Assembly: GCA_903847655.1 (NCBI GenBank)
Contig: CAINEG010000034.1
Span: 1 to 29,664 of the forward strand
Length of the DNA stretch: 29,664 nt
DNA from: an uncultured Bacteroidota bacterium
GTDB taxonomy: Bacteria; Bacteroidota; Bacteroidia; Chitinophagales; Chitinophagaceae
Direction: 5' to 3'
In this document: one piece after another, positions 17,301-24,882 of the stretch
Numbering within the stretch: the stretch's first letter is position 1
Layout: each line of letters starts with the position of its first letter
The notes under the pieces: generated by a model
The model's input: the letters and a program-made list of their open reading frames with translations, nothing else
Databases searched by the model: none
Told to the model about the DNA's origin: nothing
Translations under genes and position numbers: made by a program

Positions 17301-17334
17301 TAAGAAAAATTATGGAATGACGTATAAATCGCAT
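14329..17334 (-). CDS. Large periplasmic tetratricopeptide repeat protein
   Basis: 1001 residues. The signal peptide has a basic start (MRFIRHS), a hydrophobic core and cleavage predicted after TYG, leaving Gln24 as the first mature residue. The remainder is a near-continuous array of TPR-like helix pairs, for example YYKGYLYFKAGDWEKATGLL, HARYTLGYCYLKSGEYVNSL and LLGDIYLAQKDNFNAIATYK. No transmembrane helix follows the signal peptide, so it is a periplasmic or outer-membrane-associated scaffold. It is the first gene of the minus-strand cluster running to 11082. TPR arrays bind protein partners, and the neighbouring barrel protein is an obvious candidate. No enzymatic motif seen. Confidence 0.9.
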   Translation of the reverse strand: MRFIRHSIIFLSLGLFCSPITYGQNGQINHPLNGLFEKGVQDLKQGDTIAAFQNIQSAYTFSPPTDDISYYYFALSLILDKPNAAIAAVKWLSETKNKIYSARINFLLGKYYFKKQDQANAFNTFAQVPIEDLENRELIEMYYYKGYLYFKAGDWEKATGLLNSVSQIKESSFYTDANYYAGFIALQKKDFPLALNCFQIASTNKAYISLTPFYISQIYYFMGDVNAAMTACSSALALPGQYYSAQLQQLMGHLLFEKKEYTKAIPFLSYYVGTQSQADKQDVYQLSFCYFQNEQWQNAIEGFKSLASVDDSLGQNSMYLLATSYLKLDDKNGAKNAFLLCASKSENLIQKEISLFNYAKLSAALKEYGNAITALDKFIENYPNSTAIPEAKALWVSALALSNNYEQAFDAYNTIEQPSLDLLKLYPTILYGRATMYLNEGQIEKGFGLLYQLLHIPYNYKVLPATLFWLGEISYKMGRIQDATDYLEKFLLNPIDLGEINLLHARYTLGYCYLKSGEYVNSLTNFSALVNAIPASNADKYQKDAFVRVADCQKMLKLMKQSLTSYQEIIDLGWSYMDYATLEKAILLGGMNKPKEKLNILTNFDLKFPSSNYLNEARMELADTYINQENFQEAIAPLAKITLDKTASSFYPQAFYKLGLVYFNLDKNEVALENFRELYTNYPKSVETDNALEIIRNIFIEDQKPELFVQFMTEFGRPLSYSEQDSLIYRASLIKYEQNKYTEAAQGFSKYLISFPNGKYQLDANNFVAEINYAQQHYDTAAIYFAKVADQAPNKFAERASLLAARLNYFNFKQYPLAQKYFTILNTIATQQENKTEATKGLLRCAYKAENWVESAKVANLILEDKLSATDDIEMASLSFYHLAVLNKDTSIALDWLSKVIKSGHSLNSAEAHYLLAQLYLAQHKLVLAEKTAFEMIKKQAAYEFWITKAYILLGDIYLAQKDNFNAIATYKSVAENASIEELKIVAAEKLKLLTEQSTIK

Positions 17335-17359
17335 GTATGGGCTATGTTTAATAATATCC

Positions 17360-17367
17360 TAAAATTA
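17360..17367 (-). promoter_or_regulatory. Weak -7 box candidate for the TPR-barrel cluster
   Basis: Reads TAATTTTA on the minus strand, one mismatch from TAnnTTTG, ending 25 bases before the TPR gene ATG. No clear -33 element. Confidence 0.3.
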
Positions 17368-17427
17368 AGCTCTGTTGATAAAACGATTAAATAATAAGTC
17401 ATATTGTGGAAAAACAGATTTCATTCG

Positions 17428-17435
17428 TAATTTTG
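17428..17435 (+). promoter_or_regulatory. Thioesterase gene promoter, -7 box TAATTTTG
   Basis: Exact TAnnTTTG match ending 19 bases before the ATG at 17455. TTG at 17404-17406 lies 21 bases upstream as a -33 element. This is the most complete promoter in the window. Confidence 0.6.
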
Positions 17436-17454
17436 TACACAATAACAATAAAAA

Positions 17455-17865
17455 ATGTACGAACATCAAACAGCAATTAGAGTAAGGTATGCAGAAACCG
17501 ATCCAATGAATGTAGTATACTATGGTAACTATGCTCAATATTTTGAGGTTGGCAGAGTGGAAAGCTTGAGAGCACTTGGGTTTAGCTATAAAATTATTGA
17601 AGAAATGGGCATTATGCTGCCCGTGGTAGAATTAAACATTAAATACCTTAGACCTGCCAGGTACGATGATTTGATTATGGTAAAGACCCAAATTAAAGAA
17701 CTGCCTCATGACCATAAAATAGTATTTGATCAAGAAATTTACAACGAAGAAGGTAAGCTTTTGACCATTGGTATGGTGAAGCTGTATTTTATGGATGAAA
17801 AACTAGGAAAAAGGGCGAGTATGCCCCCTTTAATGCATGAAAAACTAAGCAGTTATTTTAGTTAA
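17455..17865 (+). CDS. YbgC/4HBT-type acyl-CoA thioesterase
   Basis: 136 residues forming a single hotdog-fold thioesterase domain. The active-site helix region reads RYAETDPMNVVYYGNYAQYF (11-30), with Asp16 as the expected catalytic residue and the VVYYGNY signature. It is followed by EVGRVESLRALG. Most relatives have Gly where this protein has Asn19, a small variation beside the active site. Family members hydrolyse acyl-CoA thioesters, and the chain-length preference cannot be read from sequence. It has its own promoter and lies 44 bases upstream of cinA on the same strand. There are no Tol-Pal genes nearby, so the ybgC symbol is not used. Confidence 0.92.
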   Translation: MYEHQTAIRVRYAETDPMNVVYYGNYAQYFEVGRVESLRALGFSYKIIEEMGIMLPVVELNIKYLRPARYDDLIMVKTQIKELPHDHKIVFDQEIYNEEGKLLTIGMVKLYFMDEKLGKRASMPPLMHEKLSSYFS

Positions 17866-17881
17866 ACCCCTACATTTTAGT

Positions 17882-17889
17882 TTACTTTG
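17882..17889 (+). promoter_or_regulatory. Candidate cinA -7 box TTACTTTG
   Basis: One mismatch from TAnnTTTG, ending 20 bases before the cinA ATG, the same distance as at other promoters here. No -33 element is evident, and read-through from the thioesterase gene is equally possible. Confidence 0.3.
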
Positions 17890-17909
17890 CAACCTAATAA
17901 GAAGAATTC

Positions 17910-19166
17910 ATGGAGTCAATCAATGCCAGCATCATTACTATTGGGGATGAACTATTAATTGGACAGGTCATTGATACCAATAGCGCATTTATTGCACAAG
18001 CATTAAATAAAATTGGGGTCTCTGTAATCAATAGAATTGCTGTGGGAGATGACGCTTCAGCCATTACAGACGCTTTAGATGCAGCTGCACTAAAAAATAA
18101 TATTGTTATCATTACTGGAGGCTTAGGACCAACTGCAGATGATATTACTAAACCTTTAATGAATAATTATTTTGGCGGTAAGATGATCGTGCATGCACCT
18201 AGCCTTGCTCATATTACCCATATTTTTGAGACCATTCACAAGCGCCCCATGATTGATCGAAACCGCAAACAAGCCGAAGTGCCTGATGTTTGTGAAGTTT
18301 TATTCAATGAAAAAGGCACAGCACCGGGAATGTTGTTTAAAAAAAATGGCGTCTTTTTCTTTTCCTTACCAGGGGTGCCCCATGAAATGAAATGGTTGAC
18401 TGAAACATTGGTAGTACCCATTATTCAAAAAAACTTTAGTTCAAATTTTATAGGACACCGTACTTTATTAACCGCAGGAATTGGAGAGTCTTTTTTAGCA
18501 GAATTGATTGCTCCTTTTGAACAGGCTTTACCAGCAAGTATCAAGCTGGCCTATTTGCCCAAATTTGGCATGGTACGCTTAAGATTGACCACGTCCAATA
18601 AAGATGAGCAGGCCTTGAATAATATATTGGACAGTCAATTTGAATCATTAAAAATTGCAGTGGCAGAATACCTGGTGACAGATCAAGATGAATCCATGGA
18701 AGTAGTAGTTGGAAACCTATTAAAAGCTAATAATCATACAGTAGCCACTGCTGAAAGTTGTACAGGTGGTTTTATTGGACATTTATTGTCAAAACATGCT
18801 GGCTCTTCTCAATTTTATACAGGTGGAGTCATTAGTTATGACAATCGAATCAAAACCGAATTTTTGGATGTATCCCCCACTATTTTACAAACCGTGGGTG
18901 CTGTTTCCAAAGAAGCGGTGGAACAAATGGCCCTTGCGGTAAGGTCAAAAATGGGCACAGATTATGCTATCTCCGTTAGTGGGATCATGGGGCCATCTGG
19001 CCAAACCAACGAAAAGCCCTTGGGCATGGTTTGGATAGGTGTGGCCAATAAGGAAAAAGTAGTCTCAAAAGTCTTCTATTTAAGGTTTGACAGAGCTAGA
19101 AATATAGAAGTTACCGCTACTCAGGCTATAAATTTACTTAGGTTGCTAATAATCAATAAGATTTAG
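17910..19166 (+). CDS. cinA: CinA family protein (molybdopterin-binding-like and nicotinamide-nucleotide amidase domains)
   Basis: 418 residues, the usual full-length two-domain CinA. The N-terminal MoCF-like domain (about 5-170) contains ITIGDELLIGQVIDTN and ITGGLGPTADDITK. In related proteins this domain is an ADP-ribose pyrophosphatase. The C-terminal PncC-type domain (about 260-415) contains ATAESCTGGFIGHLLS (279-294) with the likely nucleophile Ser, then GGVISYDN and SGIMGPSG. PncC deamidates nicotinamide mononucleotide to nicotinate mononucleotide in pyridine-nucleotide salvage. Despite the name, competence is not implied. The ATG at 17910 gives the standard N-terminus. It ends 26 bases before the E2 gene. 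Confidence 0.95.
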   Translation: MESINASIITIGDELLIGQVIDTNSAFIAQALNKIGVSVINRIAVGDDASAITDALDAAALKNNIVIITGGLGPTADDITKPLMNNYFGGKMIVHAPSLAHITHIFETIHKRPMIDRNRKQAEVPDVCEVLFNEKGTAPGMLFKKNGVFFFSLPGVPHEMKWLTETLVVPIIQKNFSSNFIGHRTLLTAGIGESFLAELIAPFEQALPASIKLAYLPKFGMVRLRLTTSNKDEQALNNILDSQFESLKIAVAEYLVTDQDESMEVVVGNLLKANNHTVATAESCTGGFIGHLLSKHAGSSQFYTGGVISYDNRIKTEFLDVSPTILQTVGAVSKEAVEQMALAVRSKMGTDYAISVSGIMGPSGQTNEKPLGMVWIGVANKEKVVSKVFYLRFDRARNIEVTATQAINLLRLLIINKI

Positions 19167-19169
19167 TCT

Positions 19170-19177
19170 TATTTTTG
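19170..19177 (+). promoter_or_regulatory. E2 gene promoter, -7 box TATTTTTG
   Basis: Exact TAnnTTTG match ending 15 bases before the ATG at 19193, with TTG at 19143-19145 about 24 bases upstream inside the end of cinA. It supports the 19193 ATG over an in-frame TTG at 19175, which would overlap the box. Confidence 0.5.
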
Positions 19178-19192
19178 CTAAAATTAACCCTT

Positions 19193-20626
19193 ATGCCCAT
19201 TGTCGATTTGGTTTTGCCTAAGTTGGGTGAAAGTATCATGGAAGCGACCATTTTAAAATGGCACAAAAAGGTGGGTGATACTATACAATTAGACGAAACA
19301 TTATTGGATATTGCAACAGATAAGGTAGACAGTGAAATACCTTCTACCGCTGAAGGGATTATTGTTGAAATTTTATTCGAAGTCAATAGCGTAGTACCCA
19401 TTGGCACCATTATCGCTAAGATTGAATCCAAAAAAGCAGTTCAAGAAACAACAGCGACCATTTTAGATGCCACCTATGAAAAAATAGCACCAGCCGAAAC
19501 TTTATCCATTGAAGCATTAACGCCCACGCCGCCTATACCCTATATTCCAGAACAGCCCCAAGTTTCCCTCAAAAATGAATTAAATAAGGAGACGCTGGAG
19601 GGTGAAGCAAAATTTTATTCTCCCTTAGTGATGAATATTGCACAGAATGAAGGAGTGAGCATGCAAGAGCTACAAACCATTCAAGGAACTGGTGCTCAAG
19701 GAAGGGTGACCAAAAAAGACATTATTGCTTATATAGAGCATAAAAAATTTACAGGTAATCATAGTCAAACTATTGAAAATCAAAATAATAATGATTCAAA
19801 AAATATTTTAACTAAACCTAGTACCATCTACAATGAGGAGGATGTAAATTTTGGTGGATCATTGAATGCAAAATTAGCCAATCCCGCTGATGTGGTGGTG
19901 GAAGGGTTAACTGAAATTATTGAAATGGATAGGATGCGTAAGTTGATTGCCAAACACATGGTGGATAGCGTACAGACCAGTCCACATGTCACTTCTTTTG
20001 TCGAAGCAGATGTCACCCATATGGTGGTTTGGAGAGATAAAGTAAAGCAACTGTTTGAAAAAAGAGAAGGCATTAAACTCACTTTTACACCTATGTTTTT
20101 AGAATGCATCGCTGGTATTCTTGAACAGTATCCAATGGTCAATAGCAGTTTACAAGGCGATCAAATTATATTAAGAAAAGACATCAATATTGGCATGGCC
20201 ACGGCACTCCCCTCTGGTAATTTAATTGTTCCCGTGATAAAAGGAGCCAATCAATTAAGTATTGTAGGAATTAGTAAAGCCGTGAATAATCTAGCCATTG
20301 CAGCTAGAAATAATCAATTGAAACCACAGGATACCCAGGGCGGAACATTTACAGTGACCAATGTGGGCTCTTTTGGTAGTATAATGGGCACCCCCATCAT
20401 TAATCAACCACAGGTAGCCATTTTAGCATTAGGTGCCATAAAAAAACGCGCTGTAGTGGTAGAAACTCCTTCTGGTGATGCAATATTAGTGAGGCATATG
20501 ATGTTCTTATCCATGAGTTATGATCATCGAATTGTAGATGGAGCCATGGGTTCTAAATTTTTAGCAGCCGTAGCAAAGGCATTCGAAGCCTGGGATCCAA
20601 ATAGACAATGGTTCCAATATTTATAA
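19193..20626 (+). CDS. Dihydrolipoamide acyltransferase (E2) of a 2-oxoacid dehydrogenase complex
   Basis: 477 residues from the ATG at 19193. Three domains are visible. One lipoyl domain (1-80) carries the lipoylated Lys44 in DIATDKVDSE. A peripheral subunit-binding domain (about 141-182) contains YSPLVMNIAQNEG and GTGAQGRVTKKDI. A catalytic acyltransferase domain (about 240-477) has active-site His445 and Asp449 in SYDHRIVDG. The linkers are Pro/Thr/Glu- and Asn-rich. Acyl specificity (branched-chain or succinyl versus acetyl) cannot be settled by eye. The single lipoyl domain and MDRMRKLIAKHM segment fit the branched-chain/2-oxoglutarate-like group. No E1 or E3 gene is adjacent: pdhA is about 14 kb away, and a TonB receptor follows. 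Confidence 0.94.
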   Translation: MPIVDLVLPKLGESIMEATILKWHKKVGDTIQLDETLLDIATDKVDSEIPSTAEGIIVEILFEVNSVVPIGTIIAKIESKKAVQETTATILDATYEKIAPAETLSIEALTPTPPIPYIPEQPQVSLKNELNKETLEGEAKFYSPLVMNIAQNEGVSMQELQTIQGTGAQGRVTKKDIIAYIEHKKFTGNHSQTIENQNNNDSKNILTKPSTIYNEEDVNFGGSLNAKLANPADVVVEGLTEIIEMDRMRKLIAKHMVDSVQTSPHVTSFVEADVTHMVVWRDKVKQLFEKREGIKLTFTPMFLECIAGILEQYPMVNSSLQGDQIILRKDINIGMATALPSGNLIVPVIKGANQLSIVGISKAVNNLAIAARNNQLKPQDTQGGTFTVTNVGSFGSIMGTPIINQPQVAILALGAIKKRAVVVETPSGDAILVRHMMFLSMSYDHRIVDGAMGSKFLAAVAKAFEAWDPNRQWFQYL

Positions 20627-20717
20627 AGCTGTTTTCAAAAGCAAATAAATCCTCCATTATTCGTTTTTTTTAAACTTTTAATTTATTTATTTGTTTTAAT
20701 TAAAAATTGATAGGTAT

Positions 20718-23162
20718 ATGAGATGGATATTCACTATTGGGTTAATAATTTTGTTCAATTATAGTTTTGGCCAAACAAAAGGAAACCTATCTGGTTGGGT
20801 CGTTGATAAAAATACCCAAAAACCAATTGCCGGAGTTACTGTAAAGTTGTTCAATAGCCCCTATTCCACTTCTACTGATAGTGCAGGTAATTTCCAATTT
20901 AGATCTATTCCCACTGGTCAATACCAATTGAAATTTACATCTTTAGGAAGTTTGCCTTTGACCTTATTCAACATTATTGTGAGTACAGGAAATGAAAACA
21001 GTACTACTGTCGAATTAACCCCTAGTGATGTTGTATTAAAAGAGGTACAAGTAGGTGGGAATAAAAAAACAGTGCGTGCAGCCACCCTAGAAACTCCTTT
21101 GAGTGTACAACGATTGACAGCAGAAGAAATAAAATCCAATCCAGGAAGTAATTTTGATATTTCAAAAGTGGTACAATCCTTACCAGGCGTCACTGGTTCA
21201 GCAAGTACAGGTGCTGGTTTTAGAAATGATATTATTGTAAGAGGTGGAGCGCCCAATGAAAACGTATTTTATTTAGATGGTATAGAAATTCCAATCATCA
21301 ACCATTTTAGTACACAAGGTAGCGCAGGTGGCCCACAAGGTATTTTAAATGTTTCTTTTATTGACGAGGTCAAACTTTCTACCTCCGCCTTTGATGCAAA
21401 ATTTGACAATGCCTTGTCTTCCGTATTTGAATTCAAACAAAAAAGAGGCAATAGTAAAAAAATTCAAGGAAATACCAGATTGGGTGCGACTGAATTTGCT
21501 ACCACTTTCGAAGGGCCTTTGTCCAAATCTGGCAAAACCACTTTTTTAATCTCTGCTAGAAGAAGTTATTTACAATTTCTTTTCCAGGCGTTGGACTTGC
21601 CTATCCGTCCCAACTTTTGGGATTTTCAATATAAAATAACGCATACTATAGATTCAAAAACTACTTTGACCTTTTTAGGGGTAGGTGCCATAGATGAATT
21701 TTCATTTGCAGCCCCAAAAAATGCTACCCCGCAAAAATTATATGCATTAAATACCAGCCCCTCTATCAATCAATGGAGTTATACGGTAGGTGCTTCTTTG
21801 AAAAAACTAATTGGGAATGGTTATTGGAATTTCTCCATTAGTAGAAATCATTTAAATAATTTAAATGAAAAATATGAGGACAATTTAAATCCAATTAAAG
21901 GAGAGAAAACTTTTGACTATACTTCCAATGATATTGAAAACAGTATTAAATGGGATATAACAAAAAACTTCTTGGGTTTAAAATGGACGACAGGTTTTGA
22001 TGTTAAAAATGTGGGCTATGACAATAGTACCAATCAATTATTAAAATATAGTGTAATTCCTATAGAGGGATCAAAAAATTTAGCAGAGCCCATAAATATT
22101 CAATATGCGAGTGCTTTTAATTACAATAAATATGGTGCCTTTTTTCAATTAGGAAAAAGAGCATTTGACAACCGTTTAGGGATCAGTGCAGGCATTCGAA
22201 CCGATGGGAATGGTTTTACGACCAAGGGGCACCGATTTATGAATCAACTCTCTCCAAGATTGGGTTTAAGCTGGGTGATCAACGATGCATTAAATTGGAA
22301 TGCCTCTGTGGGCAATTATTATAAAATGGCCCCCAATACCGCTTTAGGTTTCAAAGATAATAATGGCAATTACGTCAACAGAGATGCCGATTACATTCAA
22401 AGTACACATTATGTAACAGGCATTGAATATATACCATCAGAAGCCACTCGCTTTACTGCAGAAGTATTTTACAAACAATACCATAATGTGCCCATGAGTG
22501 TTCAAAAAGGAATTAGTTTGTCCAATTTAGGCGCAGATTTCAATATCTTGGGCAATGAAGATATTAGTACCAATGGACTCGGTAAAACTTATGGGTATGA
22601 ACTCTTTGCTCAACAAAAATTAACCAAAAGGTTCTATGGTATTATGAGCTATAGTTTCTTTAGAAGTTATTATAGTAATCAGTCTGGTAATTATATTCCA
22701 AGTTCATGGGAAAATATACATTTATTAAGTTTAACTGGCGGCTATAAGTTTAATAAGAATTGGGAATTAGGCATTAAATTTAGATATCAAGGAGGTACCC
22801 CTTATACCCCTTATGATATGAATGCAAGTAAGCTTAATTTTGCCACCCTTGGTTTGGGCGTATTGGACTATTCAAGGCTAAATAGTTTAAGAACTAAAAA
22901 TTTTAATTCTAGTGATTTGAGATTAGATAAAAAATACAATTTTAAAAAATCTACCCTTGATTTTTATATCGATGTGACTAATTGGTATGGTGCAAAATCG
23001 GTAGCGCCTCCCTATTATATATTCTCTTACAATGAAAATGCCACCTTCAAAACTACAGATGGCTTAGCATTAAAAAAAGATGGTTCTAATGCTATTCCAA
23101 CTTTAACCGACAACAACAATATTTTAATTACGCCCACTATTGGATTTATTTATGAGTTCTAA
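20718..23162 (+). CDS. TonB-dependent receptor with carboxypeptidase-regulatory-like domain
   Basis: 814 residues. Signal peptide 1-18 (LIILFNYSFG) with mature N-terminus at Gln19. Next comes a CarboxypepD_reg-like domain (about 22-105, NLSGWVVDKNTQKPIAGVTV), then the plug domain (about 120-230) with VVQSLPGVTGSAS and DIIVRGGAPNENVFYLDGIE, and finally a 22-strand-type barrel ending in aromatic Phe. The receptor sits in the outer membrane and imports a ligand using TonB energy. No SusD-like partner, glycosidase or iron-acquisition gene is adjacent, so neither a polysaccharide-utilisation nor a siderophore role is supported. The 91-base leader is very AT-rich and contains the palindrome TTTTAATTAAAA at 20694-20705. 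No convincing promoter was found. Confidence 0.93.
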   Translation: MRWIFTIGLIILFNYSFGQTKGNLSGWVVDKNTQKPIAGVTVKLFNSPYSTSTDSAGNFQFRSIPTGQYQLKFTSLGSLPLTLFNIIVSTGNENSTTVELTPSDVVLKEVQVGGNKKTVRAATLETPLSVQRLTAEEIKSNPGSNFDISKVVQSLPGVTGSASTGAGFRNDIIVRGGAPNENVFYLDGIEIPIINHFSTQGSAGGPQGILNVSFIDEVKLSTSAFDAKFDNALSSVFEFKQKRGNSKKIQGNTRLGATEFATTFEGPLSKSGKTTFLISARRSYLQFLFQALDLPIRPNFWDFQYKITHTIDSKTTLTFLGVGAIDEFSFAAPKNATPQKLYALNTSPSINQWSYTVGASLKKLIGNGYWNFSISRNHLNNLNEKYEDNLNPIKGEKTFDYTSNDIENSIKWDITKNFLGLKWTTGFDVKNVGYDNSTNQLLKYSVIPIEGSKNLAEPINIQYASAFNYNKYGAFFQLGKRAFDNRLGISAGIRTDGNGFTTKGHRFMNQLSPRLGLSWVINDALNWNASVGNYYKMAPNTALGFKDNNGNYVNRDADYIQSTHYVTGIEYIPSEATRFTAEVFYKQYHNVPMSVQKGISLSNLGADFNILGNEDISTNGLGKTYGYELFAQQKLTKRFYGIMSYSFFRSYYSNQSGNYIPSSWENIHLLSLTGGYKFNKNWELGIKFRYQGGTPYTPYDMNASKLNFATLGLGVLDYSRLNSLRTKNFNSSDLRLDKKYNFKKSTLDFYIDVTNWYGAKSVAPPYYIFSYNENATFKTTDGLALKKDGSNAIPTLTDNNNILITPTIGFIYEF

Positions 23163-23189
23163 TCATTTTGAAGCGTATAATTAAAGAAA

Positions 23190-24089
23190 TTAACTTATCG
23201 GTTTTAGTTTATGCTGTTTTACAATACGAATCATTTGTATAAGCACAGACAAGGCAATTAAAGCAAAGCCAATGTAAAAACTAGCACCCAATTGTTTTTG
23301 CTCTTTGAATAGGACAAAGGCAAGAATAATGCCATAGACAGGCTCTAAATTCAAACTTACATTTAAGGTAAAAGCGCTAATCTGTTTAAGCGCTGAAAGC
23401 ATTAGATAATTAGAAATGACGGTACAGCCAATGGCTAAGATGAACAACCATCCCCAATCCGTTGCAGTGGGTGTAATTAAAATTGGATTAAAATGATTCA
23501 CTGCACTTAGTATCAATACAAATGGCATTAAAAATAACAAACCCCCTGTCATTTCAAAAGTTTGGATAGTATGGACATCTACATGGGCTGTAATGCGTTT
23601 GTTGAGTATAGAGAAAATGGCTGCAAATAAAGCAGAGAGTAAGCCCACCACAATACCTACTCTAAATTTACTGTCAAAATGAAAGATCAATAATATGCCA
23701 ATTAAACTTAATAAGCCAATCAGTATATCTTTTATTTGAACTTTGTATTTTTTTGACAATGGTTCTAGTATGGAGGAGAACAAACTGGTACTTGAAAAAC
23801 AAACTAGTGCAATGGATACATTGGCTAATTTAATGCTGCCGTAAAAACAAACCCAGTGTAATGCGATGATGGCACCAATACCTAAGAGTTGAGTTTTGAT
23901 TTTTTTGGAATAATTGGCTTTGTTTTTTCTGATAAAATAAATGGTCCACAAAACAAAAGCAGTAATCAACATTCGATAAAAAACCAATACTAAACCATTC
24001 AATTGAATTAAATAACCTAAAGGACCAGTAAGTCCTGCCAATAAAACAAACACATGAAGTTGTAAGAGTGCTTTTCTAAAAGTTGACAC
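23190..24089 (-). CDS. EamA/DMT-superfamily transporter
   Basis: 299 residues with about ten hydrophobic helices arranged as two EamA repeats, typical of drug/metabolite transporters in the inner membrane. The first repeat includes GLTGPLGYLIQLNGLVLVFY and the motif NVSIALVCFSSTSLFSSILE. The second includes FEMTGGLLFLMPF and TLNVSLNLEPVYGIILAFVL, where the Glu-Pro near a helix start is the usual EamA signature. The substrate is unknown. Its start overlaps the end of the glycosyltransferase gene by 14 bases, indicating co-transcription and translational coupling. It faces the TonB receptor gene convergently across 27 bases with no visible terminator. Confidence 0.92.
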   Translation of the reverse strand: MSTFRKALLQLHVFVLLAGLTGPLGYLIQLNGLVLVFYRMLITAFVLWTIYFIRKNKANYSKKIKTQLLGIGAIIALHWVCFYGSIKLANVSIALVCFSSTSLFSSILEPLSKKYKVQIKDILIGLLSLIGILLIFHFDSKFRVGIVVGLLSALFAAIFSILNKRITAHVDVHTIQTFEMTGGLLFLMPFVLILSAVNHFNPILITPTATDWGWLFILAIGCTVISNYLMLSALKQISAFTLNVSLNLEPVYGIILAFVLFKEQKQLGASFYIGFALIALSVLIQMIRIVKQHKLKPIS

Positions 24090-24828
24090 GAATGCGTTTT
24101 ATTGTTTTAACAAAACGTCCTGTTGCAGACTGCCATTGCATATTCAATACTCCTAGCATGGCTTCTTTGATAATTCCTTTAGACATTTTACTAACACCAA
24201 TTTTCCTATCTATAAAAGTGATCGGCACTTCTTTGATCTTAAAACCTAATTTCCAGGCTGCAAATTTCATTTCAATTTGGAAGGCGTAGCCAATGAATTT
24301 AATCGTATCTAAATTGATGTCTCTAATTACTTTACTTTTGTAACAAACAAACCCAGCAGTGGGGTCTTTAATGGGCATACAGGTAATCAAACGTGTATAG
24401 AAAGATCCACCCCAAGAATATAATTTTCTATCCCATGGCCAGTTCTCTGTTTCTCCGCCTTTCACATACCTACTTCCAACAGCCACATCTGCTCCATTTT
24501 CACAGGCTGCTAATAAACGATCTAAATCGGTAGGGTTATGAGAAAAGTCGGCATCCATTTCAAAAATATAATCATAGTTATTGTCCAGCGCCCATTTAAA
24601 ACCATGGATATAAGCGGTGCCTAAACCTAATTTCCCAGCCCTGCTTTCTATAAACAAACGATCTAAGAATTTAGCTTGTAAACCTTTAACAATCTCTGCA
24701 GTTCCATCAGGGGAATTGTCATCAATGATTAGAATATGATATGCTGCGGCTAAACCTAGTACAGCGTGTACAATTAAAGAAATATTTTCCTTTTCATTGT
24801 AGGTAGGTATTATAATAATTTTTTTCAC
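24076..24828 (-). CDS. Polyprenol-phosphate mannosyltransferase-like GT2 glycosyltransferase (DPM1-like)
   Basis: 250 residues forming a GT-A, family 2 glycosyltransferase of the dolichol-phosphate mannose synthase group. Visible elements are IIPTYNEKENI (6-16), IDDNSPDGT (35-43), the metal-binding DAD (92-94) in FEMDADFSHNP, DPTAGFVCYK (155-164), and IDRKIGVSKMSKGI (206-219) for acceptor binding. There is no C-terminal membrane domain, so it is the short soluble form. The expected reaction transfers a hexose, probably mannose, from a nucleotide sugar to polyprenyl phosphate at the cytoplasmic face. The acceptor is inferred. It overlaps the downstream EamA transporter by 14 bases and begins 54 bases after the exonuclease gene. 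Confidence 0.93.
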   Translation of the reverse strand: MKKIIIIPTYNEKENISLIVHAVLGLAAAYHILIIDDNSPDGTAEIVKGLQAKFLDRLFIESRAGKLGLGTAYIHGFKWALDNNYDYIFEMDADFSHNPTDLDRLLAACENGADVAVGSRYVKGGETENWPWDRKLYSWGGSFYTRLITCMPIKDPTAGFVCYKSKVIRDINLDTIKFIGYAFQIEMKFAAWKLGFKIKEVPITFIDRKIGVSKMSKGIIKEAMLGVLNMQWQSATGRFVKTIKRIRVNF

Positions 24829-24848
24829 GCTATAGGGGGATATATCGA

Positions 24849-24856
24849 TAAAATTA
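24849..24856 (-). promoter_or_regulatory. Weak -7 box candidate for the glycosyltransferase-EamA pair
   Basis: Reads TAATTTTA on the minus strand, one mismatch from TAnnTTTG, ending 20 bases before the glycosyltransferase ATG. It fits the spacing seen elsewhere in the window. Confidence 0.3.
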
Positions 24857-24882
24857 AGGTTTTTTTGGATATTTTCTAAGCT

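Noticed and set aside
20694..20705. Palindrome TTTTAATTAAAA upstream of the TonB receptor.
   Set aside because: Composed only of A and T in a very AT-rich leader, so it is likely to occur by chance; not listed as an operator.
20918..21256. Antisense open frame within the TonB receptor plug region.
   Set aside because: Fully nested in a conserved gene with no recognisable protein features.
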